Assembly: GCA_038043025.1 (NCBI GenBank)
Contig: JBBTCW010000021.1
Span: 1-39,834 of the forward strand
Reading direction: 5' to 3'
Origin: O2-02-FULL-42-9 sp038043025
Lineage (GTDB): Bacteria > Pseudomonadota > Gammaproteobacteria > UBA12402
Length of the DNA stretch: 39,834 nucleotides
In this document: piece by piece, positions 34,088 to 39,834 of the stretch
Position numbering within the stretch: position 1 is the first letter of the stretch
Layout of the letters: each line of letters begins with the position of its first letter
Made by a program: the position numbers and the translations under genes
The notes under the pieces: generated by a model
The model's database searches: none
What the model was told of the DNA's origin: nothing
Seen by the model: the letters and a program-made list of their open reading frames with translations, nothing else

Positions 34088-34921
34088 TTAATTCAACCCC
34101 AAATTCTCGCCAATCTGCAACACAACATCCGATTGATTAAGCGCATAAAAATGCAACTGTGTGATGCCTGCAGCCATAAATTTCTCACACATTTCTGTCA
34201 CCACCTCAAGTCCATAGTCACGAATCGCTTGTTCATCATCACCAAAATCATGCACGCGCTTTCGCAACCATAACGGCAATTCTGCACCGCACATTCCAGC
34301 AAAATCGGTGAGGCGCTTCCAATTATAAATCGGCATAATCCCCGGCACAATGGGCACATCAATCCCCAAGCGATCACAATCTTCTAAAAAATAAAAAAAT
34401 GCGTCTGTGTTATAAAAAAACTGTGTGATCGCGCAATTGGCGCCCGCATCTATTTTACGTTTTAGATTTTCTACATCTGCTTGTGATGTTTTTGCTTCTG
34501 GATGAAATTCTGGATATGCCGCCACTTTTATATCAAAATAATCGCCCGTTTCTTGACGCACAAATTTAACTAATTCATTGGCATGTGCAAAGTCACCTCT
34601 ATTTTTCACATCCGACGGCAAATCGCCGCGCAACGCCATCAAATTTTTAATTTTCAAATCAGTATATGTCGTCAATAATTTTTTAACGCTCTCTCGCGTC
34701 GCATTAATGCATGTCAGATGCGGCATGATAGGCACGTTACAATGTTGCGCTAATTGCGCAATCGTTTTAACCGTTCCCGCCTGATCCGTGCCGAATGCGC
34801 CGCATGTCACTGAATAAAAAACAGGATGAAGCAACGAAAGTTTTTTTGCAACGTCCAAAAATTTCCCCATATCCTTCGGCGGAAAAAACTCAATGCTCAC
34901 TTTAACTTTTGATGTGTTCAT
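34088..34921 (-). CDS. metF: 5,10-methylenetetrahydrofolate reductase
   Basis: 277 aa TIM-barrel flavoprotein. Glu11 in VSIEFFPPKD, YSVTCGAFGTDQAGT, HLTCINATRESV, ALRGDLPS, CAITQFFYNTDAFFYF, VPIVPGIMPIYNWKRLTDF and the C-terminal HFYALNQSDVVL are the MetF signatures. It makes 5-methyltetrahydrofolate, the methyl donor used by the MetH core next door. The first 26 codons are duplicated at 35723-35802. Confidence 0.96.
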   Translation of the reverse strand: MNTSKVKVSIEFFPPKDMGKFLDVAKKLSLLHPVFYSVTCGAFGTDQAGTVKTIAQLAQHCNVPIMPHLTCINATRESVKKLLTTYTDLKIKNLMALRGDLPSDVKNRGDFAHANELVKFVRQETGDYFDIKVAAYPEFHPEAKTSQADVENLKRKIDAGANCAITQFFYNTDAFFYFLEDCDRLGIDVPIVPGIMPIYNWKRLTDFAGMCGAELPLWLRKRVHDFGDDEQAIRDYGLEVVTEMCEKFMAAGITQLHFYALNQSDVVLQIGENLGLN

Positions 34922-34930
34922 GGTACAACC
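34851..34930. repeat. metF 5'-end direct repeat, functional copy
   Basis: This stretch covers the metF start and first codons. It is repeated at 35723-35802 with about seven mismatches in 80 bp. The two copies bracket the AlbA/RecG-like gene. Confidence 0.85.
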
Positions 34931-35021
34931 CTTTGCATCTGTCCTATTTATAAAATAAAGAACCGTAGGTCATCGCATCGTTTAGATACAATGGCGCAAT
35001 TGTGTCGTAAATGTGGCGCAA

Positions 35022-35705
35022 TTATGGCGCAATTATTTCCCATACAGATCCCTTTGTTCCTCCCCTCAATGAAATCAGACCAAAATCTTTAAGTCTAGCT
35101 AATTCGCGTTGCACTGTGCGTTTGGCTGCTTTATCTGTTAAAGCTTGAATTATTTCTGGCAATGTCGCTTGACGCTTTTCCTTAATAATAGATAAAATTT
35201 CTTTTTGTCTATCAGTTAATTTAATTCTTTCTTCTGTTTGCTTATCATATATTATTGGCGCGCCTATCGATTGTTTTGACTTTAAAATTACACATACCCC
35301 ACCGGTTCTTTCAACAAATTCCGGCTCTGGATGGCCGGCTTCCGTGCATAGGGTTATAATTTTTTGAATTCCCCTTCCCCATGACTCAAAAAGTTTGCGA
35401 TAATAAAGTACTTTTGTGATCAGTCGGTTTCTGGGTATGGATTCGTGCAGGGTTTTAATATTCTCGAAAGTCACCCCATCGGGCGGTAAACCCGGCGACC
35501 AAATTTCAAGTCGATTTTCATAAATCGCAAAACTGAGCGTCGCGCCATTATCATTAACTCCAATGAAAATTATCCCGCCGTGATTATTCAAAAATGCACA
35601 CAGTGTTTCACCCGCACTTTTCAGCTGCGCAGTGGATTTTTTAAATTCTAAAATATCTGACTCACCTTGTTGTGCGAGGGTTTCAATTTCTGTTAGCTTC
35701 ATCAT
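35022..35705 (-). CDS. AlbA/RecG-like transcriptional regulator, internally deleted
   Basis: 227 aa. Residues 1-55 match the start of an AlbA_2 (Schlafen-type) domain (GESDILEFKKSTAQLKSAGETLCAFLNNHGGIIFIGVNDNGA). Residues 56-145 match the C-terminal part of the ATPase-like region of such proteins (IYENRLEIWSPGLPPDG, ESIPRNRLI, ESWGRGIQKII, GHPEPEF). The roughly 100-150 residues that normally lie between are missing without a frameshift. Residues 163-227 are a winged helix (LTDRQKEILSIIKEKRQATLPEIIQAL...TVQRELARLKDFGLI). Three copies of TGGCGCAATT surround its stop codon. The gene sits between metF and the partial metF duplicate, so it is probably an insertion. It may be non-functional. Confidence 0.7.
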   Translation of the reverse strand: MMKLTEIETLAQQGESDILEFKKSTAQLKSAGETLCAFLNNHGGIIFIGVNDNGATLSFAIYENRLEIWSPGLPPDGVTFENIKTLHESIPRNRLITKVLYYRKLFESWGRGIQKIITLCTEAGHPEPEFVERTGGVCVILKSKQSIGAPIIYDKQTEERIKLTDRQKEILSIIKEKRQATLPEIIQALTDKAAKRTVQRELARLKDFGLISLRGGTKGSVWEIIAP

Positions 35706-35722
35706 GCGTCTGCCTATAATCT

Positions 35723-35802
35723 ACGCTCAAAAATTTCTCCATATCTTTTGGCGGAAAAAACTCAATACTCACTTTAACTTTTGATGCGTTCATGGTACAA
35801 CC
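35723..35802. pseudogene. Partial duplicate of the metF 5' end
   Basis: The minus strand encodes MNASKVKVSIEFFPPKDMEK before running into unrelated sequence, about nine-tenths identical to metF 34851-34930. It ends near the start of the AlbA/RecG-like gene. It is a non-functional remnant. Together with the intact copy it flanks the inserted gene as a long direct repeat. Confidence 0.85.
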
Positions 35803-35843
35803 TTGATCATTATATTTTATAAAAAGGAGCAAGCGTAATTCTT

Positions 35844-35873
35844 CTGGATCCCGCGGTCAAGCCGCGGGATGAC
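35844..35873. repeat. REP-like palindrome ahead of metH core
   Basis: A 30-bp unit with the same sequence as the repeats at 5852-5917 (GGATCCCGCGG/CCGCGGGAT stem). It lies between an AAGGAG sequence (35824-35829) and the metH ATG (35889), that is, inside the leader. Confidence 0.9.
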
Positions 35874-35888
35874 GAATCACACTCTATC

Positions 35889-38417
35889 ATGCCCAATATA
35901 CTGACACAATTGAAACAAAAAGTACTACTTTGTGACGGCGCCCACGGTACCTTATTACAACAGCGCAAGCTCGACATCGAAACCGATTTTTTAGGCTTGG
36001 AAAATTGCTACGAAATTTTGAACCAAACTCGACCTGACATTATCACTGAGCTTCATCGCGATTATTTGATTGCCGGTGCAGATTGCATCGAAACCGACAC
36101 CTTTAGCGCGAACAAAATCGTCTTAGCCGACTTCAATATTATCGACAAAGTCTATGAACTCAACCTGACCGCAGCAACGCTGACTCGCAAAATCGCCGAC
36201 GAATTTTCGACCGACAAAAACCCACGATTTGTCATCGGCTCCATGGGACCCGGCACAAAATTGCCCAGCCTAGGCCAGATCACTTACGATGAACTCGTCG
36301 ATTCTTATACCGAGCAAGCGCGCGGACTGTTAGACGGAAAAGTCGATTTACTATTATTAGAAACCCATCAAGATTTGTTAACACTCAAAGCCGCCGTTTG
36401 GGGTTGCCATATCGCTAAACAAGAACGCCAATCAAACACGCCCATTTTTGCACAAGTCACATTGGAATCCACCGGCACAACACTCGTCGGATCGGACATG
36501 CGTTGCATCATCACCTCACTTTCAGCCCTACCGATTGACGGCATCGGTTTAAATTGTGGTTTAGGCCCTGCTGAAATGAGCGAGCATGTTAAAAATTTAA
36601 GTGAACATTGGTCCGGGTTTATTTCCGTAATGCCAAACGCTGGCTTGCCGATTTTAGTCAATGGTCAAACGACTTATCCTTTGCAACCCGAAGAATTCAC
36701 ACGATGGCAACAACGATTTGTGAATGAATCGGGCGTCAATTTAATTGGCGGCTGTTGCGGTACAACACCAAAACATATTGCCGCATTACGCATGATGTTA
36801 GATCAACGCAAAACACAACAACCCGTTGCGCGTCACATCATACATGAGCCGGCGGTCAGCTCTTTATTTAGTTCCATACCACTACGACAAGAAAACGCAG
36901 TCTTCGTCATTGGCGAAAGAGCCAACGCTAACGGCTCAAAAGAATTCCGCAAACTGTTATGTGCAGAAGATTTTGATAGCATGGCCGCTGTTGCAAAGGA
37001 GCAAGTCAAAGAAGGCGCATGTGCACTCGATATTTGCACCGCTTATGTGGGGCGCAACGAGTCAGCAGACATGATAAAGTTTATTGCGTTGCTACGCGGT
37101 CAAGTGACATTACCACTTGTCATTGACTCAACAAACATCGAGGTGATTGCGGCCAGTTTAAAATTACTCGGCGGCAAAAGCATTATCAATTCCATTAATT
37201 TTGAAGACGGCGGAAAAAAAGCATTAGCCATTGTCCACTTAGCCAAACAGTTCGGTGCAGCCGTCATTGGGCTCACCATCGATGAAAACGGCATGGCAAA
37301 AACACGGGAGGATAAAATAAAAATTGCAAAACGATTATATGATTTTGCGGTCACCCAACATAAATTACCCGCATCCGATTTATTGATTGATCCGCTTACC
37401 TTCACCATTTGCACCGGCACCGATGACGACCGCGCACATGCCATCACCACATTGGACGCCATCAAACAGCTCTCACAATTATTACCGGATTGTCAGCTAT
37501 TACTGGGATTATCGAATGTTTCGTTTGGCTTAAACCCCGTTGCCCGCCGCGTCTTAAACTCCGTCGTTTTACATCACGCACAACAAAATGGATTAAACGC
37601 CGCCATCATGCATGCCAGCAAAATCATGCCATTACATAAAATTCCCAACGATCAATTACACGCCGCAGAAAATTTAATTTTTAATCGATGGGAAAATGAT
37701 GCGGATCCTCTGTTACATTTTATTAATTTATTTAAAAACCAAACCGACGCCGAGACACAAAAAACCGCATCCACAAAAATCGAGGATATATTAAAACAAC
37801 ATATCATTGACGGGAACAAACAAAATTTAAAAAAAGATTTAGACATTGCCTTAAAACAATATTCACCCGCTGACATCATCAATCAAATCTTATTGAATGG
37901 CATGAAAACCGTCGGCGAATATTTTGGCAGCGGACAAATGCAATTACCGTTTGTATTGCAGTCCGCCGAAACCATGAAAGCCGCGGTTAGCTATCTTGAG
38001 CCGCTCATGACCACACACACCGCTCAATCAAAAGGCACGATGGTGCTGGCAACCGTTAAAAGTGACGTACACGACATCGGCAAAAATCTCGTCGACATCA
38101 TTCTATCAAACAACGGTTATACCGTTATCAATCTCGGCATTAAACAAACTGTGCAGCAGATTATTGATGCTGCAAAAAAACATAACGCCGATGTTATTGG
38201 CATGTCAGGTTTGCTGGTAAACTCAACGATCATCATGAAAGAAAATTTAGAAGAAATGCAACGTCAACAAATTTACATTCCCGTGATCTTAGGCGGCGCT
38301 GCACTCACGCGCAAATATGTCGAAGAAGATTGCCAAAACGTTTTGGGTAGTAAAAACAAAGTATATTATGCCAAAGACGCGTTTGCCGGATTACAGCTGA
38401 TGGATGAGATTTTATAA
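35889..38417 (+). CDS. metH: Cobalamin-dependent methionine synthase core, lacking the reactivation domain
   Basis: 842 aa against about 1230 for full MetH. Homocysteine module 1-310 with zinc ligands Cys223, Cys289 and Cys290 (GLNCGLG, GGCCGTTP). Folate module about 335-610 (VIGERANANGSKEF, CTAYVGRNE, VIDSTNIEVI, GLSNVSFGLNP). Cap about 640-715. B12 module with the cobalt-ligating His728 in SDVHDIGKN, then GMSGLLVNST and ILGGAALTRKYVEED. It stops where the activation domain would begin; that domain is encoded at 33320-34063. The ATG at 35889 has no good Shine-Dalgarno; the frame is open back to 35823 with only ATT or CTG as alternative starts. Confidence 0.93.
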   Translation: MPNILTQLKQKVLLCDGAHGTLLQQRKLDIETDFLGLENCYEILNQTRPDIITELHRDYLIAGADCIETDTFSANKIVLADFNIIDKVYELNLTAATLTRKIADEFSTDKNPRFVIGSMGPGTKLPSLGQITYDELVDSYTEQARGLLDGKVDLLLLETHQDLLTLKAAVWGCHIAKQERQSNTPIFAQVTLESTGTTLVGSDMRCIITSLSALPIDGIGLNCGLGPAEMSEHVKNLSEHWSGFISVMPNAGLPILVNGQTTYPLQPEEFTRWQQRFVNESGVNLIGGCCGTTPKHIAALRMMLDQRKTQQPVARHIIHEPAVSSLFSSIPLRQENAVFVIGERANANGSKEFRKLLCAEDFDSMAAVAKEQVKEGACALDICTAYVGRNESADMIKFIALLRGQVTLPLVIDSTNIEVIAASLKLLGGKSIINSINFEDGGKKALAIVHLAKQFGAAVIGLTIDENGMAKTREDKIKIAKRLYDFAVTQHKLPASDLLIDPLTFTICTGTDDDRAHAITTLDAIKQLSQLLPDCQLLLGLSNVSFGLNPVARRVLNSVVLHHAQQNGLNAAIMHASKIMPLHKIPNDQLHAAENLIFNRWENDADPLLHFINLFKNQTDAETQKTASTKIEDILKQHIIDGNKQNLKKDLDIALKQYSPADIINQILLNGMKTVGEYFGSGQMQLPFVLQSAETMKAAVSYLEPLMTTHTAQSKGTMVLATVKSDVHDIGKNLVDIILSNNGYTVINLGIKQTVQQIIDAAKKHNADVIGMSGLLVNSTIIMKENLEEMQRQQIYIPVILGGAALTRKYVEEDCQNVLGSKNKVYYAKDAFAGLQLMDEIL

Positions 38418-38423
38418 TAATAT

Positions 38424-38566
38424 CCTCAGCTCAGAGGGTGAGTGCGAACCGACATGCCAGTGGCATGTCGCAGTCGCGCGAACGACTGGCCATGGATGGC
38501 CAGGCTGGACAATCCCAGGGATGGCGGGGTGATAGATGAATGTTTCGCGTCCTCTGAGCTGAGACC
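38424..38566. repeat. Palindromic element, copy 1 (143 bp)
   Basis: Bounded by inverted repeats CTCAGCTCAGAGG (from 38425) and CCTCTGAGCTGAG (38551-38563), with the right end continuing ACC. The interior is rich in hairpins, for example GACATGCCA/TGGCATGTC and TGGCCAT/ATGGCCA. The right-hand 32 bp (38535-38566) match copy 2 at 39141-39172 with two differences. It lies 7 bp after the metH stop. The 360-bp gene-free stretch 38418-38777 consists mainly of this element and REP-like units. Confidence 0.85.
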
Positions 38567-38581
38567 GACTTAACCTCTATC

Positions 38582-38702
38582 GTCATTCCGGAATTGTTGC
38601 GCCGTTGCGCAACAATGTCCGGAATCCAGGAGAATCGAAGTGCGGAACTAAAGCGTTCCCTGGATCCCGGATAAATCTGCTACGCAGATTTTCCGGGATG
38701 AC
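38582..38702. repeat. Inverted pair of REP-like units
   Basis: Reverse unit 38582-38629 (CATTCCGGA...TCCGGAAT with an inner TTGTTGCGC/GCGCAACAA stem) and forward unit 38660-38702 (CTGGATCCCGG, an inner AATCTGC/GCAGATT stem, CCGGGATGAC). Same family as the other CTGGAT...ATGAC palindromes but with different inner stems. Confidence 0.85.
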
Positions 38703-38777
38703 GGCTCTTTTTTTTTTCAAAAACAAAATATTTTGTGATAGAATTGCCTAAAATTGTGATAACAATAAAGTGGATTT

Positions 38778-39470
38778 ATGACCGAAACAATGATTCTCAA
38801 ATTTACTCTTATTCCGCATTGGCGCACAAAGTGGCTAACTTACAATGCGGCGGATTGGTATGTGCGCATGAGAAAACGCTATGGCACGGCCAGTGATTGT
38901 TTATTTCTTCGATATATGGACGATGTGTTGATCTTGTTAAAAACCAAACGCCAATATCAACGGGCGAAAAAACAAGTGTTTGAGATTTTACGTAAGCTAC
39001 GCCTAAAAGTTTCGCCCCATAAAACATGGATGGGGAAATTAGAAAAGGGATTTCATTATACTGCCCTCAGCTCAGAGGTAAGCAGGTATTCATCGTTAGA
39101 ATGGCATGTATCAGAAAAAGTGATAAGTCACTTAGAATCAGATGAACGTTTTGCGTCCTCTGAGCTGAGACCAGCCTGTTCGCATGAGCCAGAAAAGCGA
39201 GGCAAAAAGATAAGTGCCGTACATCCGGCCGATATAAAACGCTATCTTGTCAGATGGGCAAGCTGGTGGAACCGTATCGTGGGTAAAGACAGATTTTATT
39301 TGATTGGGCGTTGGATCGATTATACAGCAAAGGCGGGAGGGGGATTTGAGTTAATAAGCACTAGCTTTTTAGTTCAACATAACCACTCTTTGCTCTCCTG
39401 TGTGCGTCGATCTACCGTGTCTTTTAATCCATGCACTGCAGAAACGATGAGTACCGTTGCTGCAGTGTGA
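38778..39470 (+). pseudogene. Reverse transcriptase fragment, 5'-truncated, interrupted by a palindromic element
   Basis: Residues 45-50 hold RYMDDV, the catalytic YxDD of reverse transcriptases, followed by VLILLKTKRQYQRAKKQVFEILRKLRLKVSPHKTWMGKLEKGFHY, typical for palm-to-thumb of bacterial RTs. The fingers and first catalytic Asp region are absent, so it cannot be active as it stands. Residues about 96-131 are encoded by a palindromic element. After it comes KRYLVRWASWWNRIVGKDRFYLIGRWIDYTA, resembling the C-terminal part of such RTs, then a tail of uncertain origin. No group II intron domain V or variable-repeat pair was recognised. Confidence 0.75.
39065..39172. repeat. Palindromic element, copy 2 (108 bp), inside the RT reading frame
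   Basis: Same ends as copy 1: CCTCAGCTCAGAGG (39065-39078) and CCTCTGAGCTGAGACC (39157-39172). The interior differs except for ATGGCATGT and the last 32 bp. The 108-bp span equals 36 codons and is open in the RT frame, encoding LSSEVSRYSSLEWHVSEK and continuing to SSELRP. Removing it leaves the flanking frame intact. Confidence 0.85.
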
Positions 39471-39485
39471 ACTTATGGTGCTAAC

Positions 39486-39834
39486 ATGAAAACTCAACAC
39501 TGGGCGCTTGACCTCACTTGCGGATATAACCCCGATCCGTCTCCTTTCTTTTATTCTCTCCTCTCCCGCCCCGGGCCGCCGTTCGGTTTGCACAATGATT
39601 ATTTATTAAAAAGAGGAAATGGAGACGAACCATTTTGGTTTATAACAAAATTTCCTAATGCTGCGGAGACTCCTGATGCCGCCTTTTCGTGGGTCGCCCA
39701 GGATGGTAAACGTGTCCCGGTAGAACGGCATCCAAGTTATAAAGACTATTTCCTCTGCCCAAAAGAGGTGCAGTACAAAAAAGACGATGGATACTGGTAT
39801 GCCGACCTGCGCCTCGATGAAACACCCCTCATGC
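39486..39834 (+). CDS. Unrecognised protein, N-terminal part only
   Basis: An open frame of 116 codons runs off the right edge: ATG at 39486, starting MKTQHWALDLTCGYNPDPSPF, later EPFWFITKFPNAAETPDAAF and DDGYWYADLRLDETPLM. It is rich in aromatic residues and proline, with no signal peptide or membrane segment in the visible part. No good Shine-Dalgarno (GGTG 7-8 nt upstream) and no PmrA-type box were found. I cannot assign a family. It could be an accessory or effector gene given the neighbourhood, but nothing shows this. Confidence 0.5.
   Translation, partial: MKTQHWALDLTCGYNPDPSPFFYSLLSRPGPPFGLHNDYLLKRGNGDEPFWFITKFPNAAETPDAAFSWVAQDGKRVPVERHPSYKDYFLCPKEVQYKKDDGYWYADLRLDETPLM

Noticed and set aside
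34992..35034. Three TGGCGCAATT copies as an operator or iteron array
   Set aside because: Spacing is irregular (22 and 11 bp) and two copies lie in or over the end of the AlbA-like gene; local slippage is the simpler explanation.
33320..38417. metH broken by a frameshift
   Set aside because: The two parts lie on opposite strands with metF and another gene between them, and both have complete starts and ends.
38424..38566. Simple intrinsic terminator of metH
   Set aside because: The structure is long and composite, has no U-run, and its ends recur at 39065-39172 inside another reading frame, so a mobile or repetitive element explains it better.
38778..39470. Active group II intron or diversity-generating retroelement
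   Set aside because: The fingers and first catalytic Asp region are missing, and I saw no intron domain V hairpin, maturase region or template/variable repeat pair.

Overview
The window comes from a gammaproteobacterium, most likely a host-associated member of the Legionellales (Coxiella/Legionella/Berkiella/Rickettsiella side of the tree). Three things point there. The rif-str-S10-spc-alpha gene order is continuous. The tRNA-Tyr-Gly-Thr-Trp/secE/nusG block is of gammaproteobacterial type. Two non-housekeeping genes at the left end carry tandem CTTAA half-sites that match the PmrA box described for Dot/Icm effector genes in Legionella and Coxiella. No species can be named from the sequence alone.

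Layout. Positions 1-2408 hold two minus-strand paralogous genes of unknown function, which look like secreted-effector candidates. The first is interrupted by a 100-N scaffold gap inside a triplet/hexamer repeat. Positions 2498-2660 hold palindromic repeats. From 2680 to 32798 there is one nearly unbroken minus-strand block. Listed with coordinates increasing (reverse of transcription): rplQ-rpoA-rpsD-rpsK-rpsM-rpmJ-secY-rplO-rpmD-rpsE-rplR-rplF-rpsH-rpsN-rplE-rplX-rplN-rpsQ-rpmC-rplP-rpsC-rplV-rpsS-rplB-rplW-rplD-rplC-rpsJ-tuf-fusA-rpsG-rpsL-rpoC-rpoB-rplL-rplJ-rplA-rplK-nusG-secE. It starts at a tRNA cluster (Tyr, Gly, Thr, Trp; 32817-33219). The second tuf gene often found between tRNA-Thr and tRNA-Trp is missing.

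Positions 33320-38417 form a methionine-regeneration locus. Cobalamin-dependent methionine synthase is split into a catalytic core (842 aa, plus strand) and a separate reactivation domain (247 aa, minus strand), with metF beside the latter. Between metF and the metH core sits an internally deleted AlbA/RecG-like regulator gene, flanked by a direct duplication of the metF 5' end. Positions 38424-39834 are accessory DNA: a family of palindromic elements (one inside an open reading frame), a 5'-truncated reverse-transcriptase fragment, and an unrecognised gene running off the right edge.

How it works together. The central block supplies ribosome, RNA polymerase, translocon and elongation factors. 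Promoters or regulatory hairpins are visible ahead of rpsL and the tRNA cluster, between rplL and rpoB, and ahead of rplJ. The flanks show a genome worked over by small palindromic repeats, with host-interaction candidates next to the core operon. The observations most worth following are the PmrA-type promoter pair with their shared C-terminal ExTPLL motif, a tract of about 150 codons that almost all end in T, and the palindromic element that keeps a reading frame open.
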